From: Edaphochlamys debaryana
Taxonomy: Eukaryota; Chlorophyta; Chlorophyceae; Chlamydomonadales
Assembly: GCA_016858145.1 (NCBI GenBank)
Contig: JAEHOE010000047.1
Location: 372,001-436,000 of the forward strand
Reading direction: 5' to 3'
Length of the DNA: 64,000 bases
Position numbers and translations under genes: made by a program. Shown piece after piece: positions 22,728-34,037 of the stretch. Each line of letters opens with the position of its first letter. Within the stretch, counting starts at the first letter, position 1. Under the pieces are notes generated by a model, which worked only from the letters and a program-made list of their open reading frames with translations, searched no databases and had not been told where the DNA came from.

Positions 22728-25436
22728 CTAGCAGATAACACAGCAGCAGCGCATTTGCCGTTCTCCACACGCGTGCTCCGCCTCCACCTCCGCCTCCGCC
22801 TGCGCCCTTGCGCCCTCCCTCCCCCCTGCCTCCTCCGCCGCCGCCCCTGCCTCCTCCTCCGCCGCCCCTGCCTCCTCCCTCGCCTCCCCAGCCGCCGCTT
22901 CCCAGCTGGCAGGGCACCCCGGCTCCTCCAGCCATGGCAGGGCGGCGGCGGAGGCGGGGATGCGGTGGGCCGCCTCCGCCAGGGCCTCAGCGTCCCGGGC
23001 GCCGTAGCGGCAGCCCAGCCTGCACAGGCGCTGCACCATGCGCAGATCGCCGTACGACGCAGCCTCACGGTACCCCATGTGACCCTGCGGCAAGCACGGG
23101 GTTCTGCCGTGTTGGGGTTGCAGGGTTGCTGATCCCGGGCTGTCTGGCAACAACCAAGCAGCGGCCTGTGCAGCTTACCTCTGGCGCAGCACAGTCCCTT
23201 GCCAGCCACTCCACGGCCTCCTCGCAGCCAGATGCAGCGGCCGGGGCCCACGCCAGGCCGCGGTATCTAACCCATCCCGGGGCGGCTGCATCCAGCAGCC
23301 CGGGGAGGGCCCTGAGCAGCTGTACGCTGCCGGAGCGGGCCGCCAGGCGGAGGGCGACCTCACCCCCACACAGGGCTCGGGCCCCAAAGGCCTCCACCAG
23401 CCACTCCACCACGGGCAGAGAACCCTTGTACAAGCCCGCCAAAAAGCAACTGAATGGGTCGCTTATGCAGCCGGCCTCGTGAAGGGCCTGCAGCACCCCG
23501 ACATGGCCACCGGGCACAGCCGCCCAGGCCACAACATCGCGCGAGGCAGCGTCGGGCCGCGCTCCTCGGCTCAGCAGGAAGCGCACGGCCTCCGCGTGCC
23601 CCGCCTCGGCGGCAGAGAGGAGGGCGGACGGGGAGTATGCCGTCGGCTCCAACTGGGCCAGACGGGCCACGGCCAGCGCGGCGTGGGGGCCGCTGAAGAA
23701 CTCTGGGTTCACGGACAGAAACGACCCGGGCTGCGGAGCAAGGGGGACCTCCTCCAGCTCCCGCCGCCCCCATGTCCTACACACCGCATGAAGCCACGGT
23801 GGTGCGGCGGGCTGCCGTCCCCGGGCCGCCAGCCTGCCAACAAGTCCATGACGGCTCCCACGTCCCCGCTCGCCGCCTTGGCCTCCTCCTCCTCGCTCCA
23901 CCCCTCCCGGGCGGCGGGCGCCAGCCAGGCCCGCGCCTCCTCGACCACCCCCGGCCCCGGCCCCGCCGCGCTGATCAGGCACAGGCAGGCCAGCCGGACC
24001 AGGCCCGGGCAGCCCAGACCCTCCACCAGCCAGCGGCACACGGCCAGCCGGCCAGCGGCGGCGGCAGCGATTAGCACCCCCTGCGGCGGCGGTGACAGCA
24101 CCGCCGCCACCACCGCCCCCGCAAGGCTCTCCCGACTGCAGTCTGCCGCCGCGCAGCGACACAGGAGCTCGGACCGCTGCTGCCGCGTCAGACGGTAGCA
24201 CGTGGCCCGGGCGTGGATGCGGCCGGCGAGGGAGGCCAGAAGCCCTGAGTTGAGCGCCCATGGGAGGCTGACGGTACGGGACACGGGCTGCTGCCGTACG
24301 CTGTCGCCGTGCGCTGCTGCCGCAGCTGCCTTGCTGACGTGGATGAAGCTCCAGGCTGCGTGGCTGCGGTCCAGGAAGGAGGCGACGCAGCCCAGCAGCT
24401 CGGGCGAGCGCCACACGTCAGCCACCGGGTCGCTCGGGGGCGCCATAGCTGCGGCAGGCTGCTGAGTCCGGGCCCTGGAGCCGTGGGGGGCTTCTGAGGT
24501 GTAGCTGAGGGGCTACAAGATGGTGCCGAGCTGGGGACCTGCGGGCGAGGGGTAACGGGGGAAGCGCACCACGTCTACCACGAGGGACAGGGACATGCAC
24601 TCGCGGGTTCTTGCAGCAGGCACGTGCCCGTGACGATCGCTGCGAGCTCGATTCGCGCTGGTGATATCACCCGGCAAACGAGGGGCGGCCCTTGCGCGCG
24701 AGCTTGGGCGTGTCGGCAGAAATCCCGGCACTCCGAGCGCACTCGCCTTCCCGAAAGGCCACAGAACGAGTGCAGCCTCGGCAAGTGCGATCGCGTACGG
24801 ACCCTAAGAACGGACGCACTGCCGAAGAAACAAGGCAACGTGCGCTGTGCCCTTGCGGTCTCGCAACAGGCGAATGTACTCCTATTGTACTGAGGTCCGC
24901 TAAGCTGCAGGGGTGACAGTGTTGGGGTGCAGGGTGGACTCCACGAACCATTCACTACGACGGCCGGCGCTGGCATGCGCGCGAGCGAGCACACGCACCA
25001 CGACACAAGCGTGTAGCCTTACACGGCACCCCATGCGGGCGCGGCGCACCTCACTACTGCCTCCATCACCCTCGCCGCCGCCCTGCCTGAGGACACACGT
25101 GCAACGCCGGGCCCTTAACAGCCCCTGCCCCAGACTAACGTCGGGCCGAACACACGCCCTGCGTAGTACCACAGCCCAAGCCACTCAGGAGCGGCAACAC
25201 AACCTGCCCAGCTCGCAAAGGCTCGGGCTAGGCCGGGCCAAAGCGCCCTTTGATTCATGCACCCACCCCCAGTATCTTGCAAGCCCCCTGCCCCTGTCCC
25301 TACCGGTACCATCACAACCAACTCCCCTGGCGTACATCGGTACCTGCCCCCCCCTCCTTGCTGCTAACCCTGATACCCCCTCAGCTAAAGCAAAGAGCGC
25401 AGCGCACCCCCAGTCAAACACGAGCTCTAGCCCCCG
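22675..25436 (-). repeat. Right arm of a large inverted duplication
   Basis: Reverse-complement counterpart of 18969-21540. It extends past the gene into its 5' flank, where AAGCTCGCGCGCAAGGGCCG and ATCGAGCTCGCAGCG (read on the minus strand) match the other arm. Confidence 0.85.
22728..24446 (-). pseudogene. F-box-like / ankyrin-repeat paralogue with a frameshift
   Basis: Counterpart of 19790-21473 on the opposite strand. Exon-equivalents are 24446-23179 and 23084-22728, with the same intron position and conserved splice sites. The first 230 or so codons match the intact copy (MAPPSDPVADVWRSPELLGC). In a diverged segment near 23760-23800 (after PGDGSPPHH) this copy has one base fewer (35 against 36 between CACCAC and the next conserved block), so the ATG frame ends at 23709 while the ankyrin half continues in another frame. 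The C-terminal exon is intact, with a slightly longer Glu/Ala tail ending CCCVIC. I infer a recent pseudogene, or a copy saved by an unseen splice. A sequencing error is a third option, though the surrounding divergence argues against a simple one. Confidence 0.75.
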
Positions 25437-25898
25437 CACGATTTCGCAGACACCTCACGCGCTCGTCCCCCCTAAAGTGTCACAGTCGCTAAGTTGATAA
25501 GCCGTCGCCTGCTGCTAAGCCACGCCGCACGAGGCGCAACACGCATCCTCCTGCTCCGCCCCCGCCTCCGCTCGCATGACTCCACAAGCCTCCCGCCGCC
25601 TGCCCTCACCGGCAACAGCGCCCGCAGCGTCCCAGGAGGCCCCGGCACGCCGGCAGCCCCCGCCGCGACGCTGTGAGGCGAGCAGCAAGACAGCCGCAAT
25701 CATACACCGCCGGCCCGGCGCGGTCGGATCACCGCCGCCCGCCGAGGCCCACACGTGGACTTGATTGGGCCTGGCCGCAACCCGCCCCTGGGGCCACATC
25801 CAGGCCCAGGCTCAGGCCCTTCCTCCAAGCCCTGGCTGCTGCTGCTGCTGCCACTGCTGCTGCTGCCGCTTCCGCCACTCCACGGTGCGATGGGCCGC
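24447..25898. other. Intergenic: 5' flank of the ankyrin pseudogene and 3' flank of NDUFS7
   Basis: 24447-25436 belongs to the inverted duplication. 25437-25898 is C-rich with CTG/GCTGCT runs near 25835-25875. No gene recognised. Confidence 0.6.
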
Positions 25899-26734
25899 TT
25901 ACTTCTTGTACCAGATCTGGTGGGGAGGCGGGTTATAGGGCGGGGATGAGGAGGGGGAGACGGCGTGGGGGAACGTGACAAAGCGGTGGAGGCAGTAGGA
26001 GCGTCGTCGAAGGACTGAAGCTGCCGGCACACCTCACAGGACCCGTCCTCAACACAGGTCAGTGCAACTACGGAACAGCATGCCCCAGTCATGGCCCCGT
26101 CGCATGATGCCTACGACGCCCATACCCTGCGTGTCTGCTCCACCCCCGCTTCACGTGCCGCCCCGCTCGCAGCCCGTCGCCCTCCCCGCAGCCCGTTTGC
26201 CCCTCTCCCAGCTCCTGTCCTCGCTGCGCGCACCTGGGTGGTCTTTGACCGGTAGATCTTCTTCTGCAGCTGCAGCAGGCCATAGAGCAGGCCCTCGGCC
26301 GTGGGCGGGCATCCGGGCACGTAAACGTCCACCGGCACCACGCGGTCGCAGCCGCGCACCACCGCGTAAGAGTAGTGGTAGTAGCCACCGCCGTTGGCGC
26401 AGCTGCCCATGGAGACCACCCACTTGGGCTCGGGCATTTGGTCATAGACCTTGCGCAGCGCGGGCGCCATCTTGTTGGTCAGCGTGCCCGCGACAATCAT
26501 GCAGTCAGACTGGCGGGGAGAGGGGCGGAAGATGATGCCGAAGCGGTCCAGGTCATAGCGCGAAGCGCCGGCGTGCATCATCTCCACCGCGCAGCAGGCG
26601 AGACCGAACGTCATGGGCCAGATGGAGCCAGCACGCGCCCAGTTGATGACCGTGTCAGCCTTGCTGACCACGAACTCCAGCCCCTTAGCAGCGGCCACGG
26701 TCTTCGACATGGTCGCGACCTGCGGGCGCAGCAT
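25899..26734 (-). CDS. NUO10: NADH:ubiquinone oxidoreductase 20-kDa subunit (NDUFS7/PSST)
   Basis: A mitochondrial complex I subunit that carries iron-sulphur cluster N2 next to the ubiquinone site. Main exon 26734-26234 and a tiny terminal exon 25916-25899, together 172 residues. Cluster ligands are visible in [10 protein letters not shown] (adjacent Cys pair), [15 protein letters not shown] and [30 protein letters not shown] and [20 protein letters not shown] are diagnostic family segments. The last exon encodes only IWYKK plus a stop, reached through a GTGCGC...CCACCAG intron; it restores the conserved aromatic/basic C-terminus of the family. The start at 26734 gives [18 protein letters not shown], a short basic acid-free presequence compatible with mitochondrial import. 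Alternatively CGCAG at 26720-26724 could be an acceptor from an unseen upstream exon. Confidence 0.92.
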
Positions 26735-28240
26735 GCGGCCTCAGCAAGCAGCCCACGCAAAGCAAGCATGCTGGCTGGCCTAGGCAGGCCCGGAGCGAGC
26801 CTCCAGCGCGCCCAGTGAGTCCACGCGGGGTTGGTGCATCGCCCACGCGAGAGCGCTCCCTCTGCCCCAGCAGCTACTGAGTTGACCTGCCTGTTGCTCC
26901 TAGAGGCTAGTGCCGGTGTGACAAGGGCGCTTGGACTGCTTGGTGGTCCGTGGTCTCAGAACGTGCACGTTTACTAGGCCTGTTGTGATGGCCTGTGTTG
27001 TCTTGGCCACGCTACAAGTAGAAGTGGCACCTATGTCGTTGGCAGGGCAGCGGCATGCATGCGGACGCTCTCGTTGCCCGCTTGCCCCCCGAGCCCGCGA
27101 CGCATCATCGCACCGCGTGCTCGCGGCCCTCCAAACCCCGGCCCCCACACAGCTTCTCATGCCACAGGGACCTCAACTCGGGCATACTGCACAGGGGCCT
27201 CGAGGCGCGACGCCCGCCGGCCAGGGTTTGGCCACGCACCGCACGTCCACATTAGCTCTGACGCGAGCTGCGTGAGCGACGCAGGGATGCGTCCAGGGAA
27301 TGCCACGAGGGCATGGAGCCATTGCGCTAGGGGGGGGCCGGGGCGGGGGATGGGAAAGGCACGGCTGGGTGCAGGGACGATTGACTGTACAGTGCCAAGC
27401 GCTGCCGGCCCTGCTCTCTCACCTGCGCGCTTAGCATTCCGCTGCACAGCCCTGAAGCCTTGAGAGGGTAGCGGCTCAGGGAAACAGGCTCACGCCAATT
27501 TGCATGCCTCTCTTGCTGTCGTCAACCCTCTCACCACTCGCCCTCGCGTGCAGTCCCCAAACTCTCCTGATGCAGAATCTCGCCCCGCGTGAGCCTACGG
27601 CCCGCGTCTAGGGCGCCTAGAACCTTGCAGTGCAAACGCAAGTCTTCTGACACTTAGCCCTGCGGACACGACCCCAGCGTCCAGCAAACTACTGGGTCCG
27701 GGCCACAAGCAGGTCGTACTATGGCCAGAGATCGGGTTGCACTGGCGCTATGGAACCAGGACCCGCTAAGGAACCCCGGGTCCCTGTCCCAGTGTCCGTC
27801 ACACGACCAGGCGCACACACGCGCCCAACGCGGGGCACACCTGCAGATCTTCCTAGAGTTTAGGCGTACAATGGACCCTCCCGTTCCACGAACTGAGCTA
27901 CGGTCGCCTGCCTTTGCCGCATTGCAACCACCTGTCCCACCATCCGACAAACACGCCCACGCCGCTCCCCGCCGCCCTCAGTCCCGCGCTCCTGCTCCCG
28001 CTGCTTGCCTGCCCCCGCCCCACACCGCCCCCCGCCCCGACGGCGCACTTTGCAAAACTTCAACTCCACAACCCGCACACGCCCCTCGCCCGCTTCCCTG
28101 CCGCTCTGCACGAAGCTTGCATGACCAAACCAGCAGCCACGCCGCCTACCTAAATCCCGTGACACAGCCGGCATCCGGCCCCGCGCTCCAACGCTCGAGA
28201 GCCCCGCCGTGACACAAGGGCCGCCCTTCAAGGCCTCGCC
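26735..28240. other. Intergenic between NDUFS7 and the mTERF-like gene; nothing recognised
   Basis: Upstream region of NDUFS7 and 3' flank of the mTERF-like gene, both transcribed leftwards. No exon with family similarity, repeat or RNA gene seen. A short upstream exon of NDUFS7 cannot be excluded. Confidence 0.55.
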
Positions 28241-31200
28241 TCATCGCCCGTCAGCACCGGGCTCCTCCGCCTGAACCGCAGGGGCCTGCGGCCGCTGTGC
28301 AAGCGCCTGCGCCTCCCCCCTCGCCGCCGCCGCGGCCGCAGCCGCTGCGGCAACCGCCCTTTGCCGCTGCGCGGCCGCCGCCGCCGAGGCGGTCGTGGCG
28401 GCGACGGAGGGCAGCATGGGGTCCGAGAACGGCCGTGGCACCTTCTGCATGGGTCTCGACCAGGCGCGCCCGGGCGTGACCGACGCCAGCGGGTCGCCGC
28501 GTGCGGGGCCGCCCGCCGGCGGCTGCCAACGCATCCTTGGCCCCGGCTCGTCGTGGTCATGGTCATGGTCCGCCCATGCGTCCCCCAAGCGCCACCTCCG
28601 CTGCAGCCCGGCCTCCTCCGCCTCGTCCTCCTCGTCCCAGCTCTCCCCAAGCCGCGCACCCGCCCGCCGCCGCGCACCCGCCGCCGCCGACGCCGCCGCG
28701 TGCGCCTCCACCGCCGCCGCCTGCGCCGCCGCCTCGTTGGCGGCGGTGATCTTGGCGAGCGCCTCCTGCCGCTGCTCATCCCGCCGAATCGCCTCCGACC
28801 GCTCGGCCTGGCGCTTCGCAATGAGCTCGTCATGGAACCGGCGGTTCTCCTCGGCTGCGTACACGGCCTTGGCCTCGGCCTCCACCAGCGCCGCCTGCTC
28901 AGAGTCCTCGTCCTCCTCATCCGTCAGCCGCCCCTCCGCCCGCGCCTCCGCCCGTGCCCGTTCGATCCTCTCCCGCAGCCGCCGCAGCCGCTCCGTGGAC
29001 CAGTTGCGGAAGCCGCCGTGCACCCTGGAGAGAGAAGCAAGGAGTGGAAGGGCGCGAACAGGTGAGCGTCTAGGAAGGTAGGTAGGGGTCGGGAGCCGAG
29101 TGCTTCTCGGCGCCAATCTCGCAATCCGCATCGACGTCAGCGCCAAGCCGCCCCTCACTTGCTTTGCGCTCCAGTCTTATGCGAACGCGCCACCGCCCTG
29201 CTCCCCACCCTAAGTTGCTGCCCCTGCTGCCCTGACGACGGCTGCACCACTCCCCCTGCTCCTGCTCCTCGAACCCTCAACCCTTCGATGTCCCCCGCCT
29301 GCCCGCCGCTGCCCTCCCCTCCCTCCCCGGCTTCTCATGCTATTGGTTCCCCCCTTTTTCGACAGACAGCTGCACTGGCCTGGCCACCACCGCTCTCTGC
29401 GCTGTCCACTGCCCCCGGCTCTTGCTCCTCGACCTTCGTCGGCTGCCCTGCCTGTCCCCCTGCCTTCTCTCGTTTCGCCCTCCAACTCGCTGAAGACCAC
29501 CACTCCCCCTGCCCTTTCACCTGCCCTCTCATACGCTCGCTCTCCCCCCGCCCCCAAGGCAGGATAAGGCCTCGCTGCCCTGTCCCACTGTCCGCATCCT
29601 TGTCCCCCGCCTGCCCCCCTTCCCTTCCCTTCTTTACCGTCCTGCCTAAAGGGAAGAACGAGGCCCCTGAACATCTCAAAAATTTGTCCCTCCAGCCCTC
29701 CCCTCCTGCTCACTTCTTGAACACGTTGCTGGACGTCTTCATGATGTCGCGCAGGGTCCAGGTGCCGCCCCCGCCCGTCAGCAGCAGGTACTCGAGACGG
29801 AGCAGCACCTGAGGCGTGAGGGGTGGGAGCGTCAAGGAGCGGAACGGTGAGGGCAGCAGGACCAGCTCTGTGGATCCGCTCTTTCGGCCCCGCCCTCCCC
29901 CTTCTTGCCCAATGGAGGCGAGTTCCCTGCACACAACCGGGCTCGAGATAGGGCTTGCCCTGCCCTCGCCTGCCGTGCCCTGTTCGCACCCGCACAACGC
30001 TGCTGCCCCCACCTGCAGGCGGTCCCGCACCGCGCGCCTCTGCTGCCCTCTCGCACCTGCCTTTTCCGCCCCCGCTTGCTCAAGCGTTACTAAGTTCCCA
30101 TCGCAACTTCCCTGAAACCCCGGGCGATCGGCCAGACCCCTCGCATACACGGATGCCCGTCGCCGCCTCCTGCAGCCGTCCCTCGCATTTGCGCCATTCG
30201 TGCCCCGCTAGCCTCCGGTTCGACGATCCCCTGCTCCTACACACCTGCACCGTCCCCTCCACTGCCCCATTCCGGCAGCGCCAGCCCAAGCGTGCATGCT
30301 ACATGTGGCCCCCTGCTACTCTACACCGGCACAGACCCCTCCGCCAGAAACCCCTCATGCAGTGCCCAACCCAAGCTCCCCGGGTGCCACACCAGACGAC
30401 CCCGTGCACATTCCCCCACCCCACCTGCAGCCTGTCCCGCATGTAGAAGGCGAACTGGCTGGGCGAGAGCTGCTCGTGCAGGGCCGCCCACGCGGGCCGC
30501 GCGGAGCACAGCCGCCGCAGCGCCTGGGGGCGCGAGGGGGGACGGCAAGAAAGCAAGAAAGCAGCTGAGAGGAGGCGCAACACCCAGCACGGCTGCTTGG
30601 GTCAAGCCGCGCAGGCCCGGGAGGCGTCAACGGGGCCCTGGAAACGTGCCGTCATACGTTTCTGACGCTGGGACTTGGGCCGTGAACCGCGCCTTTGGCC
30701 CGTGGATGCTGCGGGGCGCGCAGAACCGTCCCGACCATCCCAGATCTGACGCCCTGACTTTCGCAAGCCCCGAATGCTGTGCTCTCTCACGTTTGCGGCG
30801 CTGTAGACGCTGTTGGGGTGGAAGTTGAGGATGAGCGGGTACTTCATCACCAGTGCGCGGACCTGGGCGGAGGAGAGGTGCAGGGAGATTCCTTGAGGTG
30901 ACGACAACGCGGAACAACGCATTCAAAGCCTGGCAGAGACGACTCGGGACGTGCACGGTCCGGCTTTGGCCTTGAGAGCTCCGCGCACTGCCATGCCCTT
31001 CAGACGCATCCCACTGGCTGACCAGCCCACTCAATCACCTCTTCTGGTCGCAGCCTACAGCAAAGCCCGCTGGACCGGCGCTAGCCGGGCTAGGCCCTGT
31101 CCTGCTGTGCGCAGCGCTTTGCACGAGGCCTCATTAGGCATCCCGGCTAGAGCAGACTTGCCAGCCCCGAGGTGCTCATCCCCTCAATCCAGCCCCCGAC

Positions 31201-32897
31201 GCCCGACCCGCCTCCGCGCTCGCACGCACCTGCTCCGGCGTGAAGCCGATCGAGTCGTGCAGCGCCTCGTACCGCATTAGTAAGGTGGCCCGGTCTAGGC
31301 GCAGGAGGTTGGGGTTCTTCCGGAGCAGGTCCAGCAGCTCGGAGCTAACCGGCACGCCCGACCAAGACGCCCCGTGCGGCCCAGGTACGGAGGACCCGGG
31401 CCTGCTGGGGTGCCCGTGCGCTTGCCCCTGCCCGTGCATGTGCCCGCTGGGGCCCGACGCGCCCGCTGCCGCCGACCCAGATGGCCCGGCGCCGCCGAGG
31501 CCGAGCAACCGCCGTACCGTTTCCAACCGCACGCTGATGCTGCCGGCCGGCACGAGCACCACCCACGCCCGGCGGCGGATCAGGTAGATCGCCACCTCGC
31601 GCCCAACCGCCGCCGACAGGGTTTCAACCGTCGCCGTGATGTCGGCCAGGCTCCCCTCCACCCCGCCCGGCGCCAACCGCCGCAGGAAGCGCAGCAGCCT
31701 GGGCGGCACCCGGGGGTAGTTGAGGACGGACTGGAAGAGGGCCTCCAGCTTGAGGGCTGCCACGTCATTCCGGGCGCATGCGGAGGTGGTGGGGCGGCGG
31801 GTGTAGGGGTAGTCTGGCCACGACATGGCGCTGGGCGCGGGTTTGAGCCGGGGGTAGGGTGGCAGCTGCGGTGCGGGCGCCGGTGCGAAAGCTTTTGCGG
31901 GCGCGGGTGCAGGGGCGGCGCTGCCGCGCCCCCGGCCGCGGCCCGCGGGGGTCAGCAGCCGGCGGCGGCCCTTGTGCTCGGACTCAGGAGCTGACGTCGA
32001 GGCAACGGGTTGGGGCGTTGCCGCGCCATCTCGGGCCAGGGCCCGGTCTCCTCCGCTGTCCGGCCCGGCGTCCCTGGCATCTGCCACGGGAAGCCTCAAG
32101 CGCCGTCGGGAGGGTGCCGAGGCCGCAGAGGTGGACGCCTCCGCGTGAGAGGCGTCGCGTGGGGACTCCAGCACTGCGTGGTTCATGCCGTGGGCCGCTG
32201 AGGAGGGTAGGCTTCCCCCGGAAGACGCCGACGCTGCCAACGCGCTGTCGACCACTGCGCCGTTCGCCACAGCTGCTGATAGAGCGGAGGTGGCGTGGAT
32301 CGGCGCAGCGTGGTCCAGCGAAGCGCCGTTCATGGCGTGGTGATCCAGGGGGCTGCTGCCGCTGCTGCTTCCTGCACCCGCCTGCCAGGAGGAGGGCACG
32401 TGGCTCTCCCCCCCGGGCTGCAGCGTCACGGCTGGGCCTGTCGAGGATGCCACGTCCTCTGCGCCGTTCGCTACCGCCGTGGCTTGGCGCAGCGCTGCAC
32501 CGTCTAGGGCGTGGGCGAGCGAGGGTTCAGGTGCGTCCCACGCCAAGACCTGGACGGGCTCTTGACTGTGGCCTGCCGCAGATCCAGATCCGCCATAGAT
32601 ATGCGTCTGCATACTTGAGCTACTATAGCTGTGCATGAGGCCCTGCGTCGCCAGCACCGCGGTCGACGCGTTGCTCTCCATGGCCGGCGCGCTGCTCGCG
32701 CCAGCAGCACTTCTGGGCGGCCGAGCGTGAGCCTCATGTAGCCGAGAGGTCGCGCTGCGCATCGGGCAGGAGCCTGGAGCTGCGTATACGCCTGGAAGCG
32801 CAAGCAGAGGTCGCTTTGCCCCGGCCGCTGGGCAGGGCGCAGCGGTGATGCCGCCGCTGCTGCTTCCCTGCAGCAGCGGCCGCATCGTAGCGTGCAT
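28241..32897 (-). CDS. mTERF-like protein with long low-complexity N- and C-terminal regions
   Basis: Five exons read leftwards: 32897-31230, 30862-30791, 30523-30425, 29808-29714, 29024-28241, all GT-AG and phase-consistent, giving 905 residues. The N-terminal 330 residues are Ala/Ser/Gly/Pro-rich and begin MHATMRPLLQGSSSGG, plausibly an organelle presequence plus linker. The core holds mTERF-type helical repeats: LLDLLRKNPNLLRLDRATLLMRYEAL, then EQVRALVMKYPLILNFHPNSVY, then LHEQLSPSQFAFYMRD and VLLRLEYLLL. mTERF proteins bind nucleic acid in mitochondria or chloroplasts and influence organelle transcription, splicing or ribosome assembly. The last exon adds about 250 residues: a charged probable coiled coil (TERLRRLRERIERARAEAR through KRQAERSEAIRRDE), an HDHDHD run and an Ala/Gln tail. 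The first ATG is used as the start; no in-frame stop was seen immediately upstream, so the start is provisional. Confidence 0.8.
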
Positions 32898-34037
32898 AGG
32901 AAGGCCTGCTGGGGCCGAACTTGGCCGCGGCGACCTAGAAAAAAAGCACTGAAGCTGACATCGGCGGCTGAGGGCAGAAGACTCGCTTGGGTCGTAGATT
33001 TACGCTGTTAGCTTGCGTTAGAGCAGCACAGCGTGGGGAACGGAGCTGGTGCGCCCCGATCTCCCCCGGAATGATAGTACGGAACTGGGGCAGCCCTGAG
33101 GCCTTTCTCCTGGCACGCAGTCGCATTCGACATAAGCCGTACGTATAAACACAACTACGGGGGTACCAGGGCAGGACAAACTCGGGTGACAGCGCCCCGG
33201 CATCGCTCCTCGCGCCCCAACTCAGGGCCTCTGCAACACCCACGCGCTCCGCACTGGGAATATGTGCAAGTGAACTTAAACGGATACTCTTGTCGCCCTC
33301 TCCTCCAGGGCGTCGGGCGCAAGAGGCACGCACGGTGGCAACATCCCTCGACCCGCCCGCATGCACGCCCTCTCGCGCCACATACCCTGCATCCAAGGCT
33401 GCTCACGGCCGCAGGGGGTTTGAAGCAACGAGTTGCTGGGTTTTGTTGCATTGTCCCTCTGCCCGTGTCTGGGCACGAACCCCAGAAATTCCGTGGGAAT
33501 GGCCCCGGCCCCTGAACGACGCGTTGGATGTTCGCATTGCGACGGGCAAGCCAGGCTCGGCTTCTACTCGGTACAGGAAAAGGCTGAAGCTGGAGCATAG
33601 GCCCTGTCCAGCCCTGTCGTGATGCCGCCTAGCGCGCCTAGCACCCCAGCCGGCGGGCAACAGGCCTCTCCGTCTCGTGCACCGCTGTCTGCTCCACTAC
33701 CCCGCGTGGGTTCCTGATGGGGGGGCACGTCTGCCAGCAGACATGGCGACTTGTGGGCCGACACGCGGGAGCCTAACTTTCCCCACGCGCCCGCCGGGGC
33801 AGCGCCGGGCCCCGCCGAACCGCACAGGCCCACGTTGCGATGCAGCACTCAGCCTTCGCCGTCTGGCAGCGAACAGCATTCCTTATGCCTCCATAGCTTT
33901 TGGTCACAAGCAGGCTAGGACTTGCGCCCCACCGAACCTAGAGCGCAGTCCGAGGCCTGGTAGTGAGCCCGTTGGTACTCGCTTTGGCCCTGTCGGGCGC
34001 TGCCAGGACTCTTTTGCAGCTGCTATTGACCCTTTAG
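32898..34037. other. Divergent intergenic region between the mTERF-like and UBA3 genes
   Basis: The two genes diverge here, so this region should contain both promoters. No recognisable element, repeat or exon was found. Confidence 0.6.

Noticed and set aside
26900..27160. Possible upstream exon for the NDUFS7 presequence
   Set aside because: The frame resembles an Arg/Ser-rich presequence only weakly, and no donor with the right phase could be paired with CGCAG at 26720-26724; the ATG at 26734 already gives a plausible presequence.
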